Assembly: GCF_014635025.1 (NCBI RefSeq)
Contig: NZ_BMCE01000002.1
Span: 1,488,001 to 1,552,000 of the forward strand
Length of the DNA: 64,000 nucleotides
DNA from: Fictibacillus barbaricus
GTDB taxonomy: Bacteria > Bacillota > Bacilli > Bacillales > Fictibacillaceae
Direction of reading: 5' to 3'
Shown: positions 28,051 to 36,825 of the stretch, one piece after another
Position numbering within the stretch: the stretch's first letter is position 1
Layout: each line of letters opens with the position of its first letter
Notes under the pieces: model-generated
The model's input: only the letters and a program-made list of their open reading frames with translations
The model's database searches: none
What the model was told of the DNA's origin: nothing
Made by a program: the position numbers and the translations under genes

Positions 28051-29202
28051 TTATTCCTTTTTTGCTCCGCTTTGCTTCCAATAATACTCTGCTACAGCCT
28101 CAGCAACTGCTTCTGCACTTCGGTACAGCTCATCCATGTTATTATCGACCCCGCCGAATTCAATAAGAAGAGCATTTTCGGAAAGATCTTGGTTGTATAC
28201 TCCGTTCCCAGTTGTCTTGTTTTTGCCGATCACTCCCCGGCTCAATCCTGGGTATTTTTTGTTAAGAATATCATTTATTTCTTTTGCCGCGTTTTGGTTT
28301 TTCTCAAAATTAGGGTTAGCTGTTCCAATTACAAACAGCGTTCGTGCATAGGATTTACCATTGATTTCAGTAGTTGTTGATTTTCCTCTTTGGGAATCAC
28401 GATGCAAGTCGAAGATCAGATCAATATCCTGATTGCTCGCCATCGCGCTCTCGACAAGTGTTCGTGACATCGGATAACTCTTTCGATAATCGGTGTTGTT
28501 CTTCTTAAGAAGTTCTGTCATGTTCGTCGTGTCCACGGTTGTCCCAATTCCTCTAGCCTCAAGTTCCTCTCCAAGCTTCTTCCCTACCATCGTGATGTTT
28601 ACTTTAGAATGAATCGCATGGTCAGGATTCGTGACTCCTTTTAAATGCGGCAAGAAGGATTCCCAGCTGTGCGAGTGATAGATATAGGCTATCTTTTTAC
28701 CGCTAGTTGTTTGCCCTGGCGGATTTTGAGGTTCCGCTGGATCTGGATCTTCTAATCGCTCAATGTCCTGTACTTCCGCTTCTTCCCCACTTAATAATAA
28801 CTCCATCGGCGGCGGAGACTCATAGGCTAAGTTCGTGTAATCTGTACCTTCCCCAGCAACGATGATTGTGGAATCGTAGAGTGCAAAGCCAGGGAGTTCA
28901 TTTCCAAGCAAACTGCGAATGTCTCCAGGTTTGATGCTTGTTGTGAGTTCAAACAGTACACTTGAAAGTGCTGGGGGTTCACTCTCTTTCGGAAGTTCCT
29001 GTGTAAAATAGCGGTTTTCCCATCCTATAAAATAGACCAGTGCTTCCCCAGAGAATTCTGTTAGCCACTTATGCATGCTTGATGAGCTTAACCGGTATTT
29101 GTGCTCGAAAGATGTGATAAAACTTGTGGCGACGACAATAAATAGCATGGCTCCAGCAACTAATAAAGGTAGACGTTTCATATTCAATTGCGGGGTAAAC
29201 AT
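28051..29202 (-). CDS. spoIIP: Stage II sporulation protein P
   Basis: 383-residue peptidoglycan amidase/endopeptidase of the engulfment DMP complex. One N-terminal membrane anchor (~10-30) is followed by a variable linker and the C-terminal catalytic domain. Candidate zinc and catalytic residues match the SpoIIP pattern: His and Glu in YHSHSWESFLPHL (~178), His in DLHRDSQRG (~265) and Glu in LIEFGGVDN (~347). GGAGGGC precedes the ATG. It is alone here, not next to gpr as in B. subtilis, so it could be a second copy in this genome. Confidence 0.9.
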   Translation of the reverse strand: MFTPQLNMKRLPLLVAGAMLFIVVATSFITSFEHKYRLSSSSMHKWLTEFSGEALVYFIGWENRYFTQELPKESEPPALSSVLFELTTSIKPGDIRSLLGNELPGFALYDSTIIVAGEGTDYTNLAYESPPPMELLLSGEEAEVQDIERLEDPDPAEPQNPPGQTTSGKKIAYIYHSHSWESFLPHLKGVTNPDHAIHSKVNITMVGKKLGEELEARGIGTTVDTTNMTELLKKNNTDYRKSYPMSRTLVESAMASNQDIDLIFDLHRDSQRGKSTTTEINGKSYARTLFVIGTANPNFEKNQNAAKEINDILNKKYPGLSRGVIGKNKTTGNGVYNQDLSENALLIEFGGVDNNMDELYRSAEAVAEAVAEYYWKQSGAKKE

Positions 29203-29353
29203 TAATAGCCCTCCACTTCTGTTTACGTTTCTATCACATCCTATGCGTGGAAAATATCAAATAGAATCAAATCTATGAAAAAATAATAGAGCGCATTAAC
29301 TTTTTAAATTAATCCTATATACGATTATTTAATATATCTAAATAATTTAAGAC

Positions 29354-29384
29354 AAAGAAAAAAACCAGTTCCTTAACTGGTTTG
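29354..29384 (-). terminator. Terminator overlapping the MarR gene's 3' end
   Basis: AAACCAGTT and AACTGGTTT with a CCTT loop; the minus strand continues with TTTTTC. The hairpin includes the stop codon at 29373-29375. Confidence 0.85.
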
Positions 29385-29840
29385 TGAAGTATAAACGAGC
29401 TCATCCGAATCTGCTCGATTCCCGCTTGCAAGCTTCTCATAAATATCGATAAAAGTGCCTAATTCTTCAGGGGACAGATGATTTAGATAGCTGCTTATCG
29501 AATTAACTCTTTCACTTTCAGCTTCCCGTAAAATTTCATGTCCTTCATCGGTAATCTCTAAATACACAATTCGGCGGTCCAGGTCGCTACGGTAACGACT
29601 GACAAACCCCCGCTTGTACAAACGATCCGCACCAACTGTTATCGCACTTGGTTTTACACCCATATATTCAGCCAATTTTGAAACGGTCCATTTATTTCTT
29701 ATACATAACGTCTTTAAAAGTACGAATTGTGTTTTGGTTAACTCCTTTTCAATCGCAAACTCCGGGTGTAAACGCTTTGACACAATATAATGTACTCTCT
29801 CCAACCTCTCCACATAGGACTTCAAATCCTTATTCCCCAT
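29373..29840 (-). CDS. MarR family transcriptional regulator
   Basis: 155-residue winged-helix protein. The HTH is WTVSKLAEYMGVKPSAITVG and the wing is SRYRSDLDRRIVYLEITDEG, with dimerisation helices at both ends. The residues RSDLDRRIVYL are typical of MarR-type repressors. It is divergent from the ArsR-MFS-SDR operon at 30.0 kb, 150 bases away, so it could regulate that operon or itself. The effector is unknown. GGAGG lies before the ATG. Confidence 0.88.
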   Translation of the reverse strand: MGNKDLKSYVERLERVHYIVSKRLHPEFAIEKELTKTQFVLLKTLCIRNKWTVSKLAEYMGVKPSAITVGADRLYKRGFVSRYRSDLDRRIVYLEITDEGHEILREAESERVNSISSYLNHLSPEELGTFIDIYEKLASGNRADSDELVYTSQTS

Positions 29841-29945
29841 ACTATGAACCTCCAGCCTCTAAGTTGTGATGCGAATATTATACTAACATTATACAAAAGT
29901 TTTCATAACATTTGAACTATTTTTTACAAATAATGTGCAAAAGCA

Positions 29946-29994
29946 TTGACGGTTGGCATATAATTACATTATGATACATTCAAATATATTTGAA
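29946..29994 (+). promoter_or_regulatory. Promoter with perfect 16-bp palindromic operator
   Basis: TTGACG (29946-29951), 18 bases, TATGAT (29970-29975), then the perfect palindrome TTCAAATATATTTGAA (29979-29994) where transcription should begin. It is 20 bases before the ArsR-type gene at 30014. It is a natural operator for that regulator or for the divergent MarR protein. Confidence 0.72.
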
Positions 29995-30013
29995 CGTTTT
30001 AGGAGTGTTAAAC

Positions 30014-30610
30014 ATGCAGGAAATTTATCATATACGTGAAATAGAACAGCTAAAGGTTATCAGTGACCCGCTTCGGATCAAAATCCTATGGGAAATCTTA
30101 GACGAAGCGAAGACTGGAAAAATTCTTTCAGACTTATTAGAAGTACCTGCACCCAAGATTCACTATCATCTTAAAGAGATGGAACGCGTTGGCCTGTTAA
30201 AAGTTGAAAGAACAGAAGAAAAGAACGGAATTATACAAAAGTTCTACAGACCCGTCGCTCAATCGTTTTCTATCTCAGAAATTTTGCCTGATCAGCGTAA
30301 CGCAGTTAAAGACGAACTCTCTGACGCACTAAAAGAAAACATTTTAGTATCGCTGGATAAAACAAAATCAATGATTCGCAAACTGGATCCAGAAGTTTTG
30401 GCATATACGGAATCCCCCTTGAAATTTGGATACAGACATGTGAAGCTTTCACCCGATCAGGTAAAGCAGCTGCACGAAAAAGCAAAAGAAATTTCGGAAC
30501 TCATCTCAGAATTTAAGAAAAATGAGCCAGAAGATGGTGAGATGCATCACTACTTCATGCTTTCTTTTCCTTTAAAAGACACTCCATATCCAGAAGAGGA
30601 GCTTGATTAA
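30014..30610 (+). CDS. ArsR-type winged-helix regulator
   Basis: 198 aa. The N-terminal HTH (VISDPLRIKILWEILDEAKT, LLEVPAPKIHYHLKEMERVG) is of the ArsR/HTH_20 type. A ~110-residue alpha-helical C-terminal half (KENILVSLDKTKSMIRKL...) probably serves effector binding or dimerisation. No metal-binding Cys cluster is seen, so a small-molecule response is likelier. The start at ATG 30014 is set by AGGAG at 30001-30005. It is the first gene of an operon with an MFS exporter one base downstream. Confidence 0.85.
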   Translation: MQEIYHIREIEQLKVISDPLRIKILWEILDEAKTGKILSDLLEVPAPKIHYHLKEMERVGLLKVERTEEKNGIIQKFYRPVAQSFSISEILPDQRNAVKDELSDALKENILVSLDKTKSMIRKLDPEVLAYTESPLKFGYRHVKLSPDQVKQLHEKAKEISELISEFKKNEPEDGEMHHYFMLSFPLKDTPYPEEELD

Positions 30611-30611
30611 A

Positions 30612-31859
30612 ATGGCACAAGCACTAGCAATAGAGGATAAAAATAAATCAAGTTCGCTATTTAAACAGCGGTCTTTCTTGTTCATTTGGGCTATCACGAT
30701 TTGTTCTTCTTTTTCCATTGCTATCTTTCAATTTTCTCAAAGCTGGTATGTTGTAAAGACACTCGACAAAGAAGCTTCACTTGGAATTGTATTTATAGCA
30801 GCAAACGTCCCTCGGATTCTTTTTATGGCGATCGGAGGTGTTCTAGCTGATCGAGTCAGCCGTACGAAAATACTTTACGTATCTAATTTCTTAAGAACCT
30901 TATTACTAGTCAGTTTGCTTATCATGCTGGCATCTGGTCATCTTTCACTTCTATCATTTATCATTTTTGGATTATTCTTTGGGGCATTGGATGCTTTTGT
31001 TTGGCCTGCCAACGGCTCTCTATTGCCTAATATCGTTGATAACTCTCAATTAACCCGTGCCAATTCCGTCATCCAGACTACCCAGCAAAGCTCACTTATC
31101 CTCGGACCTATGATTGGCGGACTTCTTGTTGCCAGCAGCGGCGGTTACATGCTTTCTTTCGGTGTACCGGCAGCTATGTTGCTAGTTTCAGCTATACTTG
31201 CCTATCTTCTTAATGTTCCAGCCTCTGAGAGTTCAAGTACTAAGAAACCTGGAATGTGGCAGTCGATTAATGAAGGGCTTGATGTAGTTAAGCAATCTGC
31301 TTTTTTAAAAGCCCTGTTTTTAAGTACGATTTTTCTTAATGTTTTCGTTACTGGCCCATTGATGATGGGTTTACCGATTTTCGTAAAAAACATATTGGAT
31401 GGAAGCGCCTTAGATTTTAGTTTTATCGAAGGCTCTATGGCTGCTGGGATGCTTATCAGTTCTGTGATCATCGGCATCTTAAACATTAAAAGAAGGCGCG
31501 GGTTTATGGTCACAATCTCACTATTTACGATGAACATTTTCTTTTTCCTTTTCAGTCAAAGTTCTTCTTTATATGCTTGTATGCTCGCTATCTTTTTTAT
31601 AGGGATTACTTTTCCAGCAACTAATATCCCGCTCATTGCAGCGGTACAATCTTCTGTTGATAAAAGATTGCTTGGCCGCTTGATGGGACTGTTGACCATG
31701 GCAAGCATGGGCCTGGCCCCACTTTCACTCGCTGCAACCTCTATGCTGATTTCATACGGCTTTACCATTGATAAAATCATGGCTAGTGGAGCATTATCTT
31801 TAGTCGTCGTAAATCTTTTGATCATGTGGAAGCTTCCTGCTTTAAGAAAAATGGAATAG
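30612..31859 (+). CDS. MFS efflux transporter
   Basis: About 12 helices, 415 aa. The loop 2-3 motif GGVLADRVSRTKILYVSN matches motif A of MFS drug exporters, and FGALDAFVWPANGSLLPNIV and SSVDKRLLGRLMGLL resemble the macrolide-efflux (MefA-like, DHA3) subfamily. I start it at ATG 30612, ten bases after GAGGAGC; an overlapping TTG at 30603 is less likely. The gene is coupled to the preceding regulator, suggesting regulated export of a toxic compound. The substrate is not known. Confidence 0.9.
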   Translation: MAQALAIEDKNKSSSLFKQRSFLFIWAITICSSFSIAIFQFSQSWYVVKTLDKEASLGIVFIAANVPRILFMAIGGVLADRVSRTKILYVSNFLRTLLLVSLLIMLASGHLSLLSFIIFGLFFGALDAFVWPANGSLLPNIVDNSQLTRANSVIQTTQQSSLILGPMIGGLLVASSGGYMLSFGVPAAMLLVSAILAYLLNVPASESSSTKKPGMWQSINEGLDVVKQSAFLKALFLSTIFLNVFVTGPLMMGLPIFVKNILDGSALDFSFIEGSMAAGMLISSVIIGILNIKRRRGFMVTISLFTMNIFFFLFSQSSSLYACMLAIFFIGITFPATNIPLIAAVQSSVDKRLLGRLMGLLTMASMGLAPLSLAATSMLISYGFTIDKIMASGALSLVVVNLLIMWKLPALRKME

Positions 31860-31871
31860 GCGGTGGATTCA

Positions 31872-32861
31872 ATGAAGATTTTAATTATTGGCGGTACTCG
31901 TTTTTTAGGAAAACATCTAGCAGAATCATTTAAAAGAAACAACCATGAAGTAACTTTGTTTCATAGAGGCAAGACAGCTGCAGAAGGAACAATAGAAAAC
32001 GTCCATGAAATCATTGGTGACCGAGATCAGGACTTATCGTTACTTAAGAATAATTCGTGGGATGTTGTTGTTGATACATGCGGATATTTTCCAAAACAAG
32101 TCCGTAAAACAGCTGAATCTCTTCATCAAAACGTGAATTCTTATATCTTTGTCTCATCTGTATCTGTGTATGAAGATCAATCGGTTCGCTCTCTTACAGA
32201 AGAAGCCAATACTGCTGTTCTGACTGATCCAGATGTCACAGAGATCGGTGAACATTACGGAGCTCTTAAAGCTGCTTGCGAACAAGAAGTGCTTGATGTG
32301 TTTACTGACCGAGCTTTAATTATTCGACCAGGTTTAATTGTCGGGCCAAATGATTATACGGATCGGTTTACGTATTGGCCGGACCGTGGAGTACGCGGCG
32401 GAGAGATCTTAATCCCATCCATGCAAGATCCGACTGTTCGTTTTATAGATGTACGTGACTTAGCAAATTGGATCGTCCGGATGGCTGAAAACAAAGAGAT
32501 CGGAATTTATCAGGCTGTCGGGGGAATCTATAATTTCAATGAATTTGCGGAAAAGTGTGTTGCTGGTCCAAAAGATTCAAAGCTCGTTCACGTTTCAGAA
32601 ATTTACCTTTTAGAAGAGAAGGTTGGAGAGTGGGTGGAAGTCCCCCTTTGGATCGCAAGCGAAGAATACCGAGGGCTCAATTACGCAGATGACACGAAAG
32701 CGATAAATAAGGGACTCGTTTTTCGTCCTATAGAAGAAACAATTAAAGATACTGCAGATTGGTCACAAGCCAGAAGATTAAAGCCAGATGAATGGAAGGC
32801 CGGCCTTCATCCAGATAAGGAAAAAGCTTTGCTGCAAAAGTGGAAAGAACAAGTTAAATAA
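31872..32861 (+). CDS. NAD-dependent epimerase/dehydratase (extended SDR)
   Basis: 329 aa. The N-terminus MKILIIGGTRFLGKHLAESF holds the GxxGxxG dinucleotide motif. Further conserved blocks are VVVDTCGYFP, YIFVSSVSVYED and HYGALKAACEQ (the YxxxK dyad is modified to YGALK). RPGLIVGPND and VRFIDVRDLANWIVRM follow. Related Bacillus proteins are annotated only as epimerase-like. GGCGGTGG precedes the ATG. It is the third gene of the ArsR-MFS operon and has a strong terminator behind it. Confidence 0.88.
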   Translation: MKILIIGGTRFLGKHLAESFKRNNHEVTLFHRGKTAAEGTIENVHEIIGDRDQDLSLLKNNSWDVVVDTCGYFPKQVRKTAESLHQNVNSYIFVSSVSVYEDQSVRSLTEEANTAVLTDPDVTEIGEHYGALKAACEQEVLDVFTDRALIIRPGLIVGPNDYTDRFTYWPDRGVRGGEILIPSMQDPTVRFIDVRDLANWIVRMAENKEIGIYQAVGGIYNFNEFAEKCVAGPKDSKLVHVSEIYLLEEKVGEWVEVPLWIASEEYRGLNYADDTKAINKGLVFRPIEETIKDTADWSQARRLKPDEWKAGLHPDKEKALLQKWKEQVK

Positions 32862-32872
32862 CTGTTTTATAA

Positions 32873-32917
32873 GACTGGCTTTATTAGGTATGTGGATCTG
32901 ATAAAGCCAGTTTTTCT
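32873..32917 (+). terminator. Intrinsic terminator of the ArsR-MFS-SDR operon
   Basis: ACTGGCTTTA pairs with TAAAGCCAGT around an 18-base loop, then TTTTCTTTA. Confidence 0.8.
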
Positions 32918-32989
32918 TTATTATATGGAAAAATACATGAATGCCCATGGCACTTGTCCATACCAATCGGCACCGAAGGACATATAGTA

Positions 32990-33118
32990 GGATTGTGAGA
33001 TACAAAATCTCTCCTGTTGGCAAGAGGCCGGCAGAGCAATTCCCTACCCCCCATTTCTTCATCATGCGTTCGGTTTTCTTTACCATAATCCTTTTCGAAG
33101 GATTATGGCTTTTTTTAT
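32990..33118 (+). ncRNA. Candidate small regulatory RNA
   Basis: No open frame with a ribosome binding site explains this stretch, yet it ends in an excellent terminator. In order: hairpin GAGAT-ACAAA-ATCTC (32997-33011); hairpin CTGTTGGC-AAGAG-GCCGGCAG (33014-33034, two G-U pairs); an unpaired C-rich stretch TCCCTACCCCCCATTTCTTC (33041-33060); and an 11-bp stem with UUCG loop plus T-tract (33083-33118). A C-rich single-stranded region is typical of RNAs that pair with Shine-Dalgarno sequences. It could be a member of a known spore-former sRNA family such as CsfG; I cannot verify that. The 5' end is approximate. Confidence 0.6.
33083..33118 (+). terminator. UUCG-loop intrinsic terminator
   Basis: CCATAATCCTT, TTCG, AAGGATTATGG form a perfect 11-bp stem, followed by CTTTTTTTATTTT on the plus strand. 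No plus-strand gene precedes it apart from the candidate RNA. Confidence 0.88.
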
Positions 33119-33744
33119 TTTGGGAAACGCTTGTGATCGTCATTAAATACTATATATTTATTTAAATGATCAGGAAGCTTCCCATTCCGAAAAACGTATT
33201 GAATATCTGACAATGGAATCTCCAGGCGAGATAAGGCAGGATATAACGGAAGAATCTCTTTAGGCTCATATGATTGCTGATAACTTGTTATGGCTTCATT
33301 CGTTTCTTTTTCTACAGATTGACGGTAGGCATGTATCTCTTGAATCTGCTGAACCATCATTAAGTATTCCGCTTTAAGCCTCTCGAGCTGAGTTGCTTTC
33401 TTTTCCATACTGTTTTTCGCAGCTTCAAGTTCTCTGTCTCGTGAAGAATAAACGGTTTTTAAGTACTCAGACAACCTGTCATCTCGATTTTCTTTTAAAT
33501 CGTCTAATTGTTCCATCGCATTACGTTCTTTTTCCATCGCAAAAAGGTATTTATTTTTGGCTTCTGTTAAATCATCCATCGTTATTTTAGAGTTTCTAAC
33601 ACCATATGCATTTAAAAGTTCTTCGTATTCATTAGACGCCCATTCTTTTTGTTTATGCAGCTGCTGCCACTTATCTTGTGCACGTGCTATATCAGAATCG
33701 TATTCTTTCTTCATCTGTTTAAAATGGTTTAACTCAGGATACAT
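33115..33744 (-). CDS. Coiled-coil hypothetical protein, 209 aa
   Basis: Not recognised. Residues ~5-145 are strongly charged and helical with heptad-like spacing (DIARAQDKWQQLHKQKEW, KKATQLERLKAEYLMMVQQI), i.e. coiled coil. The C-terminal 60 residues (LPLYPALSRLEIPLSDIQYV...) look globular. There is no signal peptide. GAAGGGAG lies before the ATG. It is monocistronic and convergent with the candidate sRNA, whose terminator touches its stop codon. Confidence 0.75.
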   Translation of the reverse strand: MYPELNHFKQMKKEYDSDIARAQDKWQQLHKQKEWASNEYEELLNAYGVRNSKITMDDLTEAKNKYLFAMEKERNAMEQLDDLKENRDDRLSEYLKTVYSSRDRELEAAKNSMEKKATQLERLKAEYLMMVQQIQEIHAYRQSVEKETNEAITSYQQSYEPKEILPLYPALSRLEIPLSDIQYVFRNGKLPDHLNKYIVFNDDHKRFPK

Positions 33745-33848
33745 AACAATCTCCCTTCATCTTTCAACATTTATAGTATTCGGGAAGGTTTTACGTTTAA
33801 CGTCTCGAAAAGTTTAAACAAATGTTTAATCAGAAAAGAGGATGTATC

Positions 33849-34382
33849 ATGAAAATCATTGCAGTCAGACATTGTAAAGCAGAAGGTCAAGAAAGCGATG
33901 CTCCGTTAACGATTGAGGGTGAACAGCAGGCAAGAGAACTTGTTGAATTCCTAAAAGACAAACAGTTCGATCGTGTGATCTCTAGTCCTTTTAAACGAGC
34001 GATCGACACGATAAAACCTTTTGCAGAAAAGAATGGACTACATATAAAGATAGATGAACGTCTTGCAGAACGCATACTTTCTGCAGAATCTGATCCGAAC
34101 TGGAGAAAAAATTTAGAACGTACATATAAGGAAGAACACTTAAAGTTTCCTGGTGGAGAATCGACATACGAAGCAAAGCAAAGAATCATGTCCTTCATTA
34201 AAGATCTGCAATCAAATTCATATGAGTCCGTCTTAATCGTGACCCACGGAAACCTTCTAAGTCTCTTGATTAACTTGTTTGAACCTGCTTTTGGATTTAA
34301 AGAATGGGAGCTTTTATCCAACCCTGATGTCTACCTTATTGATGTATCCCAAAATGCTGTATCCAAGTTGTGGGCGTCTTAA
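33849..34382 (+). CDS. Histidine phosphatase family protein
   Basis: 177 aa phosphoglycerate-mutase-like fold. The phosphohistidine motif is RHCKA (a variant of RHG), followed by SSPFKRAIDTIKPF and THGNLLSLL with the second catalytic His. YdaD/PhoE-like small-molecule phosphatase activity is likely; the substrate is unknown. I start at ATG 33849 (MKIIAVRHC), preceded by AGAGGATG; the frame opens at 33822 without a site. Confidence 0.88.
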   Translation: MKIIAVRHCKAEGQESDAPLTIEGEQQARELVEFLKDKQFDRVISSPFKRAIDTIKPFAEKNGLHIKIDERLAERILSAESDPNWRKNLERTYKEEHLKFPGGESTYEAKQRIMSFIKDLQSNSYESVLIVTHGNLLSLLINLFEPAFGFKEWELLSNPDVYLIDVSQNAVSKLWAS

Positions 34383-34471
34383 ACTGGTACATAATTCCAG
34401 ACCCCCAACCCTCCTACAAAAGTCCCGAAACATGTACACGTAAGATAATTTATTAGGAGGGGAAACATCTT

Positions 34472-35110
34472 ATGAAAAAGTTAGTAGTAGCATCAGTACT
34501 TGGCGCTTCCCTATTCGGCGCAAACGCAGGAATCTCAGAAGCGGCATCATCTTGCCCATTTGCTTCTTTAAATTATAATCAGCCACAACAGCAACAAATT
34601 CAAGCTGCTCCGGCACCAGCTCCACAACAACAAGAACAACAAGCTGCTCCGGCACCAGCTCCAGCACCTCAGCAAGAGCAAACAAAAGCTCCAGCTGAAG
34701 AAGCTCCAAAGGCTGAAACAAGTGCAGAACTTACTGCAGACGAGCAACAAATGCTTAATCTTGTAAACCAAGAACGTGAAAAGCAAGGTTTGCCAGCATT
34801 AAAAGCTGATCCAGAATTAACAAAGGTAGCACGTGTTAAAGCAAAAGATATGATCGACAACAACTATTTTGATCACAACTCACCAAAATACGGTTCTCCA
34901 TTTGATATGATGAAGCAATTTGGTGTTGAATATAAAACAGCTGGTGAAAACCTAGCAGGAAACTCATCTGTACAAGGTGCTCACACTAGCTTAATGAACT
35001 CTCAAGGTCACCGTGAAAACATCCTGAAAGCTGACTACACAAACGTTGGTATCGGTGTAGTGGACGGTGGACAATATGGTAAGATGTTCGTTCAATTGTT
35101 CAAAGGATAA
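34472..35110 (+). CDS. Secreted CAP-domain protein (YkwD-like)
   Basis: 212 aa. A signal peptide (~1-26, ending ISEAA-S) is followed by a low-complexity Gln/Ala/Pro linker with near-repeats (QQAAPAPAPAPQQEQ). A C-terminal CAP/SCP domain (~88-212) has LVNQEREKQGLPALK, NYFDHNSP, GENLAGN and HRENIL. The bacterial CAP domain's function is poorly known. GGAGGGG is upstream of the ATG, and a perfect terminator follows. Confidence 0.92.
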   Translation: MKKLVVASVLGASLFGANAGISEAASSCPFASLNYNQPQQQQIQAAPAPAPQQQEQQAAPAPAPAPQQEQTKAPAEEAPKAETSAELTADEQQMLNLVNQEREKQGLPALKADPELTKVARVKAKDMIDNNYFDHNSPKYGSPFDMMKQFGVEYKTAGENLAGNSSVQGAHTSLMNSQGHRENILKADYTNVGIGVVDGGQYGKMFVQLFKG

Positions 35111-35119
35111 TAAACGATA

Positions 35120-35152
35120 AAAAGCTTTCCCGGCCGGGAAAGCTTTTTTATT
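35120..35152. terminator. Bidirectional terminator between CAP gene and kinase gene
   Basis: AAAAGCTTTCCC and GGGAAAGCTTTT around a GGCC loop. It has T on the plus side and the complementary A/T on the other, between convergent genes. Confidence 0.85.
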
Positions 35153-36569
35153 TAACAGGTATAGAAATAATGAAGTCAGTTCCCTTTCCCTTCTTACTCT
35201 TTACATCAAGTTTACCATTATGATGCTTAATAATATTTGTACTTACCATTAACCCAAGTCCTGTTCCTTCATCTTTTGTCGTAAAGAAAGGTTTCCCTAT
35301 CTTCTTGAGCACAATCTCATCCATTCCGCATCCATAGTCACGGATCTGGATTTTCACACATTCCTTTTTCTCACACAAGTTTATTTTGACCTCTACACAG
35401 CCACCTACCGAAGAAGCTTCGATAGCGTTCTTAACAAAGTTAATAAAAACTTGTTTAAGCTGCATTGGATCACAAAACACGAGTGGCAGCTGGTCTGCAA
35501 TTTCTGTTTTTATCTCAATGTTTTTCATGATGGCCTGTGTATTTAATAGGTCAACTGTGTCTCTTATAATATCTGCTACACAAGCCATCTCAAAATTTTG
35601 CGAATTGCTCTTAGAAAGTACTAAAAATTCCTTTATAATGTGTTCGATTCGGTCCACTTCCGACAAGATAATGGACAAATATTGATTAAAATCATCCGTT
35701 TGATTTTGAATAAGCTGAACAAACCCTTTTAAGGAAGTTAAAGGATTACGTATCTCGTGTGCTACTCCTGCTGCAAGTTCACCCACAACATTTAGTGTTT
35801 CTGCCTTTAACAGCTTCTGTTCTGTTAACTTTTGATCTGTTACATCTTTTAATATGGTTACATGCAAGTGATCGACGATGTCCTTTTCACATGAATATTC
35901 AATTTCTCTTACGTAACCATCAGGTGTTCTGTATCGAAACTCACCGGTTATTTTTTTCCCATGTAAAACTTCTTCCCACTTGCTTCGGATCACTTCTTTT
36001 CCATTTTTAATAAAGAATGCTTCTGCACTCTTTCCAATGAGTTCTTCTTTAGATAGCTGCAACAGTTCACATGCACGATCGTTTACCTCTGCAATTTCCA
36101 TATTAGACCGGCATAAAACGATCGCTTCAAGCGCGTGATTAAACAACTGTTTGAACTTTTTAAGATTTTGCTCTAATGTAAGTTGAGCATCTGTTTCAGA
36201 CGCCATATATGATGTCCCTACAACCTCAAGCACATCATGGTTCTTTCCGAAAACAGGATAAATCGTTGTCCGGATTGTTCGAATTCCTAAATTTATATCA
36301 GCAGTTTGGGTATCCCCTGAAAAGGCTTTTTCTAGCTGATCTGTCCAACCTGCAATTAATTCCTTGGAATAAAGGTCATGTAAGTTTGTTCCTGGCAGCG
36401 GCTTTACCGAAATCCCTGACTCATCAAGCATGGATCCAGCAGAATATGTAAACTTATAATCACCTTCACCCTCTCTTTTAAGTCCAAAAAGATGGATAGG
36501 GCAATGGGAAAGTGTGTTGTGAAAATCGGCAATACGTTTTATATCGACTTCTTCATATTGCTTGTTCAT
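35148..36569 (-). CDS. Cytoplasmic PAS-sensor histidine kinase (sporulation-kinase type)
   Basis: 473 aa, no membrane helix. There is an N-terminal PAS-like region (~1-125) and a second PAS domain (~140-255; FNHALEAIVLCRSNMEIAEV). The dimerisation/phosphoacceptor helix GVAHEIRNPLTSLKGFVQLI holds His ~271, and the HATPase domain has NFVKNAIEAS (N box), DYGCGMDE (G1) and GTGLGLMVSTNII (G2). The H-box is typical of the KinA-KinE group that feeds the Spo0A phosphorelay. No response regulator is adjacent, which supports that reading. AAGGGG lies before the ATG. Confidence 0.9.
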   Translation of the reverse strand: MNKQYEEVDIKRIADFHNTLSHCPIHLFGLKREGEGDYKFTYSAGSMLDESGISVKPLPGTNLHDLYSKELIAGWTDQLEKAFSGDTQTADINLGIRTIRTTIYPVFGKNHDVLEVVGTSYMASETDAQLTLEQNLKKFKQLFNHALEAIVLCRSNMEIAEVNDRACELLQLSKEELIGKSAEAFFIKNGKEVIRSKWEEVLHGKKITGEFRYRTPDGYVREIEYSCEKDIVDHLHVTILKDVTDQKLTEQKLLKAETLNVVGELAAGVAHEIRNPLTSLKGFVQLIQNQTDDFNQYLSIILSEVDRIEHIIKEFLVLSKSNSQNFEMACVADIIRDTVDLLNTQAIMKNIEIKTEIADQLPLVFCDPMQLKQVFINFVKNAIEASSVGGCVEVKINLCEKKECVKIQIRDYGCGMDEIVLKKIGKPFFTTKDEGTGLGLMVSTNIIKHHNGKLDVKSKKGKGTDFIISIPVK

Positions 36570-36780
36570 TAAGTTGTCCCCTTCTTCTTACAGAATCAAA
36601 ATCAGTTGCTTGAACAGTTGTCTGAGTTAACCGATCATCCCTCATTTCCACTAATATCTTTCTTTCGACAAATTTATACCTTTTCCCTATTGGTCAACTT
36701 TCCCATTTTTTCAATAGTCAGAAACGGGTCTTTAGAATTACTTCTCTTGAAAAAGATATTAGGAGCTGAACTAAACATAT

Positions 36781-36814
36781 AAAAAAAAACCTTTGTAAAT
36801 AAATCTACAAAGGC
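36781..36814 (-). terminator. Intrinsic terminator after ResA-like gene
   Basis: CCTTTGTA pairs with TACAAAGG; nine T follow on the minus strand. Confidence 0.85.
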
Positions 36815-36825
36815 TTTAACAATCC

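Noticed and set aside
32980-32990. Sigma-K promoter (AC-N17-CATATAGTA) for the candidate sRNA
   Set aside because: The match is short and such patterns are common by chance in AT-rich DNA; I do not claim the promoter or the sporulation timing.
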